This document shows positions 27,513 through 35,651 of a DNA stretch of 64,000 nucleotides, in pieces (position 1 is the first letter of the stretch; the number at the start of each line of letters is the position of its first letter). The notes beneath the pieces are model-generated. The model saw only the letters and a program-made list of their open reading frames with translations. It searched no databases and was not told where the DNA came from. Made by a program: the position numbers and the translations under genes. The stretch is from Ensifer sp. IC4062 (GTDB taxonomy: Bacteria; Pseudomonadota; Alphaproteobacteria; Rhizobiales; Rhizobiaceae): positions 62,001-126,000 of the forward strand of contig NZ_JADYVD010000005.1 in NCBI RefSeq assembly GCF_020193575.1, given 5' to 3'.

Positions 27513-27842
27513 TCACTTCGGCGGCAGCGAAAGCACGTAGCCGAGCGCCGCATCCAGCAGGCGACAGCGCAGTGCATCATCGCCATAGGCCTCCACGCCG
27601 GCGCGCACCCAGCCGTACATCCGGCGCTCACTCATCACCATCTGCACGATGCCGGGCAACGCCAAGGCCCAGGCGTCATTGCCCTTGCCCAGCCGCACCA
27701 GCATTCCATCCTCGCGTGCGCCGCAGAGAAGATTGCCGTTGAGGAGAAAGGCCAAACCACCGAACATCGGCTTTTCCGAAAGCCCCGGCTGATCGCCGAG
27801 GTCTTGCCTCACCAGTTCCTCAAGCCCGGGATCGCGCACCAC
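27513..27842 (-). CDS. TfoX/Sxy N-terminal-domain protein
   Basis: 109 residues consisting of a TfoX N-terminal domain only, recognisable from MFGGLAFLLNGNLLCG (about 26-41) and the following LVRLG strand. Stand-alone TfoX-N proteins are widespread in Rhizobiales and have no established function; the competence role of full-length TfoX/Sxy should not be transferred. It lies 12 bases after the DUF917 gene and is probably co-transcribed with the ergothioneine genes. A conserved Cys (Cys40) may matter if it senses sulfur or metal, which is speculation. Confidence 0.8.
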   Translation of the reverse strand: MVRDPGLEELVRQDLGDQPGLSEKPMFGGLAFLLNGNLLCGAREDGMLVRLGKGNDAWALALPGIVQMVMSERRMYGWVRAGVEAYGDDALRCRLLDAALGYVLSLPPK

Positions 27843-27854
27843 GTCGCCCTCCCG

Positions 27855-28952
27855 TCAACGCTTCCCGACCAGGGCGTACCGCGCTATCTCGATCCCCATT
27901 GCTTTTTCGACCGGCGGATAGACAGACGCGTCGAGCACGCTGGAGGCGAGCGGGATCACCGACTTCGGCACATGCAGAACAAAGACCGTCATACCCACCT
28001 GCAGCTGCCCGACGCTTAAAGGTTCGCCTTCCGGCGACAGCGTCGTGATGACATCCGGGAACGTTGCAAGGCGCACACCGTCCGCCGTTTCCACCGCCAT
28101 GTATTCGTTCATCACATGGAGTATCGTTGAGTCATCGCCTTTCCCGAGCGTGACCGTGCCGATGTCGAAGGCCTCCTTGGTATAAACGACGGACTTATCG
28201 GTGATCGTTCCCTCGGCAAGAATGGAGCCGTTTGTGGTGTTTGCGATTGCATCGATGACAGCGCTGCCGCCCTTGCCTTCCGCTGCGATAATCGCCTCGC
28301 CCAGAGTCAGCGCCATGGAGATGCCGCCGAGCGCGGCATTGGCCTTGACGAAGGACGCGCGCACCGGGTTGCGACAGGAAGCGATGAAGCCGCCTGACAT
28401 GTCCGCTGCGGTCCTCAGGATCGGCGACACCTTGGCCGTCGCACCCCGGACCACGAGTTCGATATAGCGGTTTTCCTCGCGATTCCCTCCGACCGCCGTC
28501 TGGATCATCGGTTGCGGCGAACCGGCGAGACCGATCGATCCCATGTCGCCTGTGGGATGAGCGCGAATGTCGCCGACGGCATCGACCACTTTGGTGCCAA
28601 GGATCGCGGAGGGCAGCCAGCCATTCAACGTCGAGGATTTGCCGTTCTGCCCGACAATCAGGCCGGTGAGCTTTTCGCCGAGCGCCTCTTGCAGCAGTTC
28701 AACCGCCTTCACGTAATCGACGCCGCGCATCTCCCACGGGGTCGTGGAGGCCGGCGCGCCGATGGCTGCGGCCGTCGCCACCCAGTCTTCCGGCTCGAGC
28801 TCGTTGATCGAAACCAATTCCGGCTTGCCGATCGAGACGGCCGCAAGCCCCAGCATGCGCCCGTGATCCGCCCAGCCGCCACCGCCCGCCGCGTAGACGG
28901 AGCCGCCCTTGACCGCCGCCTCGACATCCTTTTCCGTCAATATCCGGCCCAT
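27855..28952 (-). CDS. DUF917 / S-methyl-thiohydantoin desulfurase family protein, probable thiohydantoin desulfurase
   Basis: 365 residues. GGSVYAAGGGGWADHGRML at residues 15-33 is the glycine-rich start of the DUF917 family, which Pfam renamed after S-methyl-thiohydantoin desulfurase. In ergothioneine catabolism the thiohydantoin formed by thiourocanate hydratase must be desulfurised to hydantoin-5-propionate, and this gene sits between the hydratase and the hydantoin-cleaving enzymes. His28, Cys in FIASCRNP and the acidic ADMSGG segment are candidate metal or substrate contacts. Its ATG follows the stop of the amidohydrolase without a gap (TAG-ATG), implying coupling. The assignment rests on family and context. 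Confidence 0.75.
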   Translation of the reverse strand: MGRILTEKDVEAAVKGGSVYAAGGGGWADHGRMLGLAAVSIGKPELVSINELEPEDWVATAAAIGAPASTTPWEMRGVDYVKAVELLQEALGEKLTGLIVGQNGKSSTLNGWLPSAILGTKVVDAVGDIRAHPTGDMGSIGLAGSPQPMIQTAVGGNREENRYIELVVRGATAKVSPILRTAADMSGGFIASCRNPVRASFVKANAALGGISMALTLGEAIIAAEGKGGSAVIDAIANTTNGSILAEGTITDKSVVYTKEAFDIGTVTLGKGDDSTILHVMNEYMAVETADGVRLATFPDVITTLSPEGEPLSVGQLQVGMTVFVLHVPKSVIPLASSVLDASVYPPVEKAMGIEIARYALVGKR

Positions 28953-30221
28953 CTACTTCTTCTCCTGCAATAGTCCGTCGAGCCGTCGCACGGCCTCGAG
29001 CAGCACCGCCGCGCCAAGCGCGATATCGTCGTTTTCCGCCCATTCCTCGGGCGCATGCGATCGGCCATCGCGGCAGGGAATGAAGATCATCGCGGCTTTC
29101 GTTATCCGGCCCATCCATGCCGTATCGTGCCCGGCCCCGGAAGCCATCCGCCGATGCCGGGCGCCGACGCGCCCGCATGCCGCTTCCAATGTCGCAACAA
29201 CCAAGAGATCGCCGGGTGTCGGGTGATTGTCGGAGATCACCGTCGGCGGCGCGATCGTGACACCGGTGTCCTCAGCGATGCGGGCCGCAAGCCCCTCCAC
29301 CTCGGCGATGAACAGGTCCATCTGCGGTCGCAGCTCGGCGCGGGCATCGATCAAGAGCCGCGCCCGCGAGGGCACGACATTGGCGGCATTGGGTTCGATT
29401 TCGAATTCACCGACCGTCGCGGTAAAGTGCCCCTCACCTGCCGCATGCGCAAAGCCCAGCTTCTCGATCTCCAGCACAAGGCTTGAGGCGACAACAAGCG
29501 CATCGCGGCGTCGCCCCATCGGCGTCGTCCCCGCATGATCCGCCTGTCCCTCGACGACAATCTCGATGCGTGTGATCCCGGAAATCGCCGTCACGACGCC
29601 AATATCGAGGCGCTCGACCTCGAGCACCGGTCCCTGCTCGATATGTAGTTCCAGGAATGCCTTGATGTCGGAGCGCTTCGACGACGGCAGACGGGAAGGA
29701 TCGCCGCCGACCTCGACGATTCCCTGGCGGAGCGTCAGCTCGTCGTGCATACGGTTCAGCCAGCCATCCGGAACGAGCCCCGCCATGCCTCGGCTGCCGA
29801 CACAGGAAACGCCGAAGATAGACACCTCCTCGGCAAGGAAATCGACGATCTCCAGATCATGGTCGAGCTCGATCCCGGCGTCGGCAAGAGAACGCGCCAC
29901 TTCGAGTGCGGCCGCGACGCCGGCAATCCCGTCGAAACGGCCGCCTTCCGGTACCGTATCGGAATGCGAGCCGAGCATGATCGTGCCGAGCGCCGGCTTC
30001 CGACCCTTGCGCCGGCCGATGAGGTTGCCGGCCGCATCGATCCTTGTATCGAGGCCCGCGGCTTTGAAACGCCGCTCCAGGAAAGCGCGACCTTCGAGAA
30101 AGAGCGGCGTGAAGGCGCGGCGGGTGTAAGGGCGGTCGGGCTCGGTGATGCGCGCCAAGCCCTTAACGATATCGGAGATGCGGCGTGCATCGACCGGCAG
30201 ATTGCTTTGCGCTGCGATCAT
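28953..30221 (-). CDS. M20 zinc amidohydrolase, probable N-carbamoyl-L-glutamate hydrolase
   Basis: 422 residues of the hydantoinase/carbamoylase branch of peptidase family M20: GSHSDTVPEGGRFDG (metal His and bridging Asp, about 85-99), the EE pair in FLAEEVSIFG, HIEQGPVLE, the dimerisation-domain loop DHAGTTPMGRRRDA and the C-terminal ASGAGHDTAWM metal His. These enzymes hydrolyse N-carbamoyl-L-amino acids to the amino acid, CO2 and ammonia. Here the expected substrate is N-carbamoyl-L-glutamate, product of the hydantoinase whose gene overlaps it by four bases. Allantoate or ureidoglycolate hydrolysis is the main alternative, but no other allantoin genes are present. Confidence 0.85.
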   Translation of the reverse strand: MIAAQSNLPVDARRISDIVKGLARITEPDRPYTRRAFTPLFLEGRAFLERRFKAAGLDTRIDAAGNLIGRRKGRKPALGTIMLGSHSDTVPEGGRFDGIAGVAAALEVARSLADAGIELDHDLEIVDFLAEEVSIFGVSCVGSRGMAGLVPDGWLNRMHDELTLRQGIVEVGGDPSRLPSSKRSDIKAFLELHIEQGPVLEVERLDIGVVTAISGITRIEIVVEGQADHAGTTPMGRRRDALVVASSLVLEIEKLGFAHAAGEGHFTATVGEFEIEPNAANVVPSRARLLIDARAELRPQMDLFIAEVEGLAARIAEDTGVTIAPPTVISDNHPTPGDLLVVATLEAACGRVGARHRRMASGAGHDTAWMGRITKAAMIFIPCRDGRSHAPEEWAENDDIALGAAVLLEAVRRLDGLLQEKK

Positions 30222-31600
30222 TGCCGCGGCTCCTGAAGTGGAAGGCTCGGCAACGGCTGCACGAAGGCACCGGTGCCCGGCTCCGCGACGACCCGACTGC
30301 CATCACAGACGAGGCGTCCGCGCAGATAGGTGGCGGACACCCGCCACGGCAGGCGAATGCCGTTATAGGGCGACCAGCCGACGACATTGTTACCGCTTGT
30401 CGCCGCATCATAGACATAGGATTCCCGCGTCATGACGATAATATCGGCATCTTTGCCGGCTTCGAGTGCCCCCTTGCAATGGTCGAGCCGGAAATGCCTT
30501 GCGGGGTTGAGCGCCATAAGCTCGGCGGCGCGCGTCAGCGGAATGCCGCGCTCCAGCGCACCCTTGACGAAAAGCGGCACCATCACCTCAAGGCCCGGCA
30601 CGCCGGAGGCATTGGCAAGCATATCCGGATTGGTCTTGCGATCCTCCGACCAGCTGACATGATCGGTCGATACCAGCGTGACATTGCCGTCAGCCACATG
30701 CCGCCAGAGTTTTTCAACTTCCGCGCGCGGGCGGATCGGCGGGTTGATCTTCGCCTTGCCGCCGAGGCGGCGCACGTCGTTTTCCTCGTCCAAAGTGAGA
30801 TAATGGATACAGCACTCGATCGTTGCCGCATGGCCCTGCGCCCGATAGGCGGCGGCAATTTCGTAGCCGCGGCCAAGCGAGCAATGCACCACATGCGCCG
30901 GGCAGCCGGTTGCGGCACCTGTCTCATAGATCTGGTTGGTCGCGAGAAGCTCGGTCAGCGGCGGGCGCGAAAGACCATGCGCCCGATAGTCGCTGATCCC
31001 GGCGGCCTTAACCTTGTCGATCGCGGCCCGCACCGCCTCATCATCCTCATTGTGAACGCCGGCGGTCAGTCCCGTCGGGGCGATAGCCCGGAAACACTCT
31101 TCCAAAAGGGCGGCGGGAATTCGCGGGAACCGTTTCGGATCCGTCCCAAATGTCGAGAACTTGAAGGCGGCAACACCCGCTTCCACCATCTCGTCAATCC
31201 GCGACGTCCCCTCTTCGGGATCGATCGTGCCGTAGAGCGCGAAGTCGACGCGGGCCTGCGGACCGGCATGGGCGATCTTCCGTGTGACCGCTTCCGCCGA
31301 ACAGACGAGATTGCCCTCGTCGTAGGGCATGTCGACGATCGTCGTCACGCCGCCGGCGGCAGCCGAGCGTGTCGACCAGATGAAATCCTCCTGGTTCTTC
31401 TGCGACAGCGAATGCACCTGGGCGTCGATCGCGCCAGGCAGGATCAGCGCTTGACCGAGGTCGTGCCGTTCGCGCGCCGACGGGGCCGCTCCCTGCCCGA
31501 CATGCACCACCTTGCCGTCTCTCACCGCCACGTGCCCGCCTTCGACGATGCGATGCGGCAGAACGACGGTGCCTTTCAGAACGAGATCGAAATCGGACAT
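30218..31600 (-). CDS. Hydantoinase/dihydropyrimidinase-type cyclic amidohydrolase, probable hydantoin-5-propionate hydrolase
   Basis: 460 residues of the amidohydrolase superfamily. The metal site is visible: DAQVH near residues 59-63 (Gln where most family members have His-x-His), the lysine expected to be carboxylated in AFKFST, GVHNED, HVVHCS and the Asp in STDHVSW. The enzyme opens a five- or six-membered cyclic diamide. In this operon the fitting substrate is L-hydantoin-5-propionate, giving N-carbamoyl-L-glutamate for the following M20 enzyme. Allantoinase or dihydropyrimidinase are the obvious misannotations. It follows the lyase gene by 31 bases. Confidence 0.85.
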   Translation of the reverse strand: MSDFDLVLKGTVVLPHRIVEGGHVAVRDGKVVHVGQGAAPSARERHDLGQALILPGAIDAQVHSLSQKNQEDFIWSTRSAAAGGVTTIVDMPYDEGNLVCSAEAVTRKIAHAGPQARVDFALYGTIDPEEGTSRIDEMVEAGVAAFKFSTFGTDPKRFPRIPAALLEECFRAIAPTGLTAGVHNEDDEAVRAAIDKVKAAGISDYRAHGLSRPPLTELLATNQIYETGAATGCPAHVVHCSLGRGYEIAAAYRAQGHAATIECCIHYLTLDEENDVRRLGGKAKINPPIRPRAEVEKLWRHVADGNVTLVSTDHVSWSEDRKTNPDMLANASGVPGLEVMVPLFVKGALERGIPLTRAAELMALNPARHFRLDHCKGALEAGKDADIIVMTRESYVYDAATSGNNVVGWSPYNGIRLPWRVSATYLRGRLVCDGSRVVAEPGTGAFVQPLPSLPLQEPRQ

Positions 31601-31631
31601 TGCTCTCTTCCTTCCCGTTCATTTTGCCAGT

Positions 31632-33170
31632 TCATTTGGCCAGCGCGAAGAAGTCGTCGAATTCCGGCATCGGCGCCGTCTCTACGAAGGCGCGCAACAG
31701 GTCGTGGTCGGTGAAAGCCGCCTGTAACGCTTCGATCTCCTTCGAGAGCGGCCGGTCCTTGAGATAGACGGGGCTGACCGAGCGGGTGCGGTCATAGGCA
31801 AGCCTGACGACGCCCTTCGGTTCGTCGCCGACGAGATCGATCGCCTGCGCCGACAGCATCGCCTCGATCGCCGCCAGCTGCCGCAGGTCGCGAACCTGCG
31901 CCTCCATGCGCTCGACGATCAGCGGCAGGAAGGTCGCCTCCTCCTCCAATCCGCCGGCAACGACGATCGACTGCGCCGACAAGGGCACGGCAAGCGACTG
32001 GACCCGCATGTAGAGCTCGACCGCAAGCTTCATCAGCGGCCCGAGCCCAGTAGCGACTTCTCCGGGTGCAACGAGATTGACCGACAGGTTGCGCCGCCCG
32101 CCGTTCGAAAGCAGGATGCAGCGGTTCAAGACATTGCGCGCCACATGGGAAAAGGCGACCTGCGCCGCCTCAATATAGAGCGTTGTCGTCAGCGGCAGCG
32201 ACGCACCGGATGAATGCACCTGGCCGCCGAGCACCACGGGATTGTCGTCCGAGAGATAGGTTGCCTCGACAAGCCGGCCAGCGGCCACCAGCAGCGTATC
32301 GACGACGGCACCGAAGACCTGGGCGGTCATGCGCAGACTCAGTGGATCGTGGATCGCCGTCGGCAAGGGCCAGTCGGCTATGCCCGACTGGGCGTAGAGC
32401 CAGGAGCCGACGAGCGCCTCGCCACGCGTCGAAAGCGTCGCCGCAACGAGCCACGGATCGGCCGAGGCGCCGAGCGCCCGGGACGACATGACGCCAGTCA
32501 CGAGCAGGACACGGATTGCCGCAGCCGCCTCGCGCAGAACGTCGCCCGCCGCGGCGTAGGAGATCGCGTTGACGCTGAGGGCGGCAAGCGCGTCGCGCGG
32601 CCGCATGACGAAGGGGGCGAGCCCCGCCTCCCTCAGCGCCGACTCTGCCGTCATCAGCTGCCCGCTATAATAGGCATCGCCGATGCCGGTCAGCACGGAG
32701 GCCACCTGGCCCATGAGCCCGATATCGGCGCAGCCCATCGAGCCATGACGGCGCACGGCCGGGACAATGCCATGCGCAAGAAGGGCGACGAAAGCGTCGA
32801 TCAGCTCCGGGCTGCAGCCCGTATGCCCACGCATCGCGGTGTTGACGCGGATGGCGATCGCCTTGCGGATGATCGGCGCGGTAAAGAATTCGCCGGTGCC
32901 GAAGTGATGGGCACGCACGAGCGACGTGTTGAATTCGGCGAGGTCGTCCGCCGTCCACAGCCTGTCCTTCATCGAACCGACGCCGGTGTTGGAGCCATAG
33001 ACCGGCAGACCCATGGCGACCCGGTCGGCGACCACCTTATGGGCCGCGGCAACCCGCTCCATGCCGGCATCATCCGCGACCGGTCGCGCCAGCCCGGAGC
33101 CGATCTCTTCGAGTACCCCGAAGTCGAGCGGTTTTCCGCACAGAACGATGGTCTTGACCGATTGCAGCAT
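31632..33170 (-). CDS. Aromatic ammonia-lyase family protein without MIO triad, probable ergothionase
   Basis: 512 residues from ATG 33170 (the frame extends 67 codons upstream across the divergent promoter and is rejected). The fold is that of histidine/phenylalanine ammonia-lyases: YGSNTGVGS at 58-66, SNGGRRNLS-type segments and the helical C-terminal half. The segment that in true lyases reads GSVGASGD, whose Ala-Ser-Gly cyclises to the MIO cofactor, is GSMGCADI (143-150), so no MIO can form. Ergothionases, which eliminate trimethylamine from ergothioneine to give thiourocanate, belong to this family and need no MIO because trimethylamine is a good leaving group. First gene of the six-gene operon. 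A non-catalytic paralogue is the alternative. Confidence 0.82.
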   Translation of the reverse strand: MLQSVKTIVLCGKPLDFGVLEEIGSGLARPVADDAGMERVAAAHKVVADRVAMGLPVYGSNTGVGSMKDRLWTADDLAEFNTSLVRAHHFGTGEFFTAPIIRKAIAIRVNTAMRGHTGCSPELIDAFVALLAHGIVPAVRRHGSMGCADIGLMGQVASVLTGIGDAYYSGQLMTAESALREAGLAPFVMRPRDALAALSVNAISYAAAGDVLREAAAAIRVLLVTGVMSSRALGASADPWLVAATLSTRGEALVGSWLYAQSGIADWPLPTAIHDPLSLRMTAQVFGAVVDTLLVAAGRLVEATYLSDDNPVVLGGQVHSSGASLPLTTTLYIEAAQVAFSHVARNVLNRCILLSNGGRRNLSVNLVAPGEVATGLGPLMKLAVELYMRVQSLAVPLSAQSIVVAGGLEEEATFLPLIVERMEAQVRDLRQLAAIEAMLSAQAIDLVGDEPKGVVRLAYDRTRSVSPVYLKDRPLSKEIEALQAAFTDHDLLRAFVETAPMPEFDDFFALAK

Positions 33171-33235
33171 GTTGAAACGAAACCTCTTTTGCGAGCATGC
33201 TATGCGCACAGTGCTGATGCGTGATATATCCCAAA

Positions 33236-33263
33236 TTCGGAACGAATGATGTCGAAATCCGAA
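33236..33263. promoter_or_regulatory. Inverted repeat in the ergothionase/LysR divergent promoter
   Basis: TTCGGA (33236-33241) and TCCGAA (33258-33263) form a perfect 6-bp inverted repeat with 16 bases between; an inner TTCG/CGAA pair overlaps it. It lies 66-93 bp from the lyase start, a position where a LysR-type protein would both repress itself and activate the divergent operon. Confidence 0.45.
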
Positions 33264-33304
33264 CAGATCGATCGACATCGCTGTTCGAGGCGCGGGTAGA
33301 TATC

Positions 33305-34486
33305 GTGGATATTGCAACGATCGTCCTTGTCGACGCGACGCTGCGCGAAGGCGGCATACGGCGCGCGGCAAAGCTCTGCGGGCGCCCGCCGTCGAGTGTC
33401 AGCGCCGCCGTCCGGCGGTTCGAGCAGACAATTTCCGTGCCGCTGCTCCGCCGCGAGGGGGCCATGCTCGTGCCGACGCTCGAGGCGCAGGCACGCATCG
33501 CGGACATTGCGGAAGCGGCCGACACCGCAACGCTTCTCGCCAGCCGCCTCGGGAGCCCGGCATCAGGCCCGATCCCTCCCGTCAGCCTCGCTGCGCTCGA
33601 CCGCTTCGTGAAGATCGCCCGCAATGGCAGCATTCGCTCCGTCGCGCGCTTGCTCGGCCTCGGCCAACCCCAGTTGACCCGCCAGATGGCGGACCTCGAA
33701 CGCCATCTCGGATACCGGCTGTTCGAGCGCGCTTATTACGGGGTTGTCTGCACCGAGGAAGCGCTTGCCGCCCTGCCGCTCGCGGAAAAACTGCTTCAAT
33801 GCTGGGGACGCCTGACGCGTGCCTCGGACGACCGCTTTCGCCGCGACGCGACGACATGGCGTCTCGGCGCGGTGATGCCGCTCGGGCCCGAGAGCGAGAT
33901 CGCGCGCATGCTGGCAGCACTTACAGCCGCCTGGCATGCGGCACGCCCCCGTCAGCACCTCTTCATTTCAAGTACGACGGCGGACGAACTCATCGCCGGA
34001 CTGAAGAGCCGACGCCTTGACGCAGCGCTCCTCGATGTCGCCGACTTTCCCAACGAATTCGATGGCCGGCTCGTATCGGAGACGCCACTGGCGCTCGCCG
34101 GTGCCGCGGCAACGCTCTCCGAGATGGGTGGCGACTTCACACGCCTGCTCTGCACCTCCCCGATCGCCGTGCCGAGTGCAAAGAGCGGGCTGAGGCGCGA
34201 GGCGACGCGTTTTCTGGAAGATACGCTCAGCGAAAGTGAACGGCGGCGCGTGACCCTGATCGAAGTGGACTCCATCCCGGTGATCATCAATCTCGTCAGC
34301 CACCATGGCCACATTTCGATATTACCGGAAAGCTCGCTCGCTCGCGTCCACTGCCCACCCGCGATGATCCGCCTCGCGCCCCAGTATAGACAATCCTTAA
34401 CTCTCGTCTGGCCCAGGAAGGCGCTTTGGGCCCAGGCAGGCGAAGCCATCTTCAGGATGATGAAGACCGGAACGGCGCGGATCTGA
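33305..34486 (+). CDS. LysR-type regulator with two tandem HTH domains
   Basis: 393 residues from GTG 33305 (an upstream GTG at 33221 would give 421 but puts the operator-like repeat in the gene). Residues 15-60 form one winged-helix HTH (REGGIRRAAKLCGRPPSSVS, PLLRREG) and residues 97-155 a second, more canonical LysR HTH (GSIRSVARLLGLGQPQLTRQ, LGYRLFERAYYG). The effector-binding domain follows from about 170. Normal LysR proteins have a single N-terminal HTH and about 300 residues. It is divergent from the ergothioneine operon and is its probable regulator. Confidence 0.85.
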   Translation: MDIATIVLVDATLREGGIRRAAKLCGRPPSSVSAAVRRFEQTISVPLLRREGAMLVPTLEAQARIADIAEAADTATLLASRLGSPASGPIPPVSLAALDRFVKIARNGSIRSVARLLGLGQPQLTRQMADLERHLGYRLFERAYYGVVCTEEALAALPLAEKLLQCWGRLTRASDDRFRRDATTWRLGAVMPLGPESEIARMLAALTAAWHAARPRQHLFISSTTADELIAGLKSRRLDAALLDVADFPNEFDGRLVSETPLALAGAAATLSEMGGDFTRLLCTSPIAVPSAKSGLRREATRFLEDTLSESERRRVTLIEVDSIPVIINLVSHHGHISILPESSLARVHCPPAMIRLAPQYRQSLTLVWPRKALWAQAGEAIFRMMKTGTARI

Positions 34487-34570
34487 TTCGCCTTCCGACG
34501 AGGCTGCACCAAGCCGCTGATTCGACTCGCCAATCTGTCGCGGACCTAACCTCCGTCTGAAGCTGTTGGA

Positions 34571-35542
34571 TCAGCCTTTGAGCTTCAGTCGCCGGCGCGT
34601 TTCGCTAGGGCTTTCGCGGTAGTGCGCGCGGTAGCTGCGCGAGAACGAGGACGAGGAGTTGAAGCCGGTGATCGCGGCAATATCGGCAAACTCCATTCGC
34701 GTCTCGATCACCTTTCGGCGCGCGGCGTTGAGGCGGAGAGCGAGATAGTGCTCATGCGGGGCAACGCCCATCGTGTCCTTGAAGAGATCCTGCAAATGCC
34801 GGGCGCTGACGCCGACACGGCGTGCGAGCCGCGCGAGCGTCAGCGGCGCCTCGACCGTCTCTTCCATCAGCCTCACCGCGGCGCCGACCCGGGCATCGAG
34901 AATGCGCATATTGCCGATCGCCGGAACCTGCAGCAGGTCGCCACGCGTGCGCTCCTGCTCGTAGATGAAAAGGCGCGAGACCTCGAGCGCCAGCGAATAG
35001 CCATGCGCCCGGCGGATCAGTTCCAGCATCAGGTCGAGTGTCGGCAGCGAGCCGCCGGTTGTGATGCGTTTGCCGTCGATGACGAAACGCTCGCGCACCA
35101 TGGTTATTTGCGGATAGGCGGCGGCGAAATCCTCAAAATCCTCCCAGTGGGTGGTGGCAGAGAAATTGTCGAGCAGGCTGGTCTCGGCAAGCAGCCACGA
35201 GCCCGATTCGATCCCCGCCATGACTTCCCGGTGCCGCGCCGTCTGCGACAGGAGCATCTTCAACTGCGAGGTGGCGCTGCGCTCCCAGTTGTAGCTCGAA
35301 AGCACGAACAGCGGCGCGGTCTCCCGCTGCGGCCGGAAGGGACCGGAGACGGGAATCGGAATGCCGCTCTTGGTTTCGATCGCTTCGCCGTCCGGGCTGA
35401 AGATCGTCCAGCTGTAAAGCGCCCGCCCGGTAATACGGTTGGCGGCGCGGAGAGGCTCGATAACGGAAGCGACGAGGATCAGATTCGTTTCCGGCAGCAC
35501 GAGCAAATCGATGTGCTGCACGTGCGAAACGATCTGGTCCAT
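34571..35542 (-). CDS. GlxA/CdhR-type AraC regulator (DJ-1/PfpI sensor), probable carnitine regulator
   Basis: 323 residues from ATG 35542, which has GGGGAAG at the right distance; the frame reaches back 86 more codons across the promoter. The N-terminal half is a DJ-1/PfpI-like sensor (HIDLLVLPETN to IESGSWLLAETSLLD), and the C-terminus carries AraC HTH units (LARLARRVGVSARHLQDLF and FADIAAITGFNSSSSFSRSY). This is the architecture of CdhR and GbdR, the carnitine and glycine-betaine regulators of Pseudomonas. It is divergent from the dehydrocarnitine-cleavage gene 110 bp away, so activation of carnitine genes is the likely role. Confidence 0.85.
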   Translation of the reverse strand: MDQIVSHVQHIDLLVLPETNLILVASVIEPLRAANRITGRALYSWTIFSPDGEAIETKSGIPIPVSGPFRPQRETAPLFVLSSYNWERSATSQLKMLLSQTARHREVMAGIESGSWLLAETSLLDNFSATTHWEDFEDFAAAYPQITMVRERFVIDGKRITTGGSLPTLDLMLELIRRAHGYSLALEVSRLFIYEQERTRGDLLQVPAIGNMRILDARVGAAVRLMEETVEAPLTLARLARRVGVSARHLQDLFKDTMGVAPHEHYLALRLNAARRKVIETRMEFADIAAITGFNSSSSFSRSYRAHYRESPSETRRRLKLKG

Positions 35543-35651
35543 GGCAAAACTTCCCCCGCGTTCTGCCGATAATGTATAGAATGGCACCGACAATGGAAAG
35601 CAAAGCGGGCTATTCTGGCTCGTAATAGCTCCCAACAAAAGGGAGACAGCA

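Noticed and set aside
27513..27842. Competence regulator TfoX/Sxy
   Set aside because: Only the N-terminal domain is present, and no DNA-uptake genes are nearby.
28953..31600. Allantoin degradation genes
   Set aside because: An allantoinase plus allantoate amidohydrolase reading is possible from family alone, but no allantoin, uricase or ureidoglycolate gene is nearby and the operon context points to hydantoin-5-propionate.
25694..33170. Reading the lyase, hydratase and amidohydrolase as a histidine-utilisation (hut) operon
   Set aside because: No HutI-type imidazolonepropionase is present, the MIO triad and the urocanase Cys are missing, and DUF917, hydantoinase and carbamoylase genes have no role in histidine breakdown.
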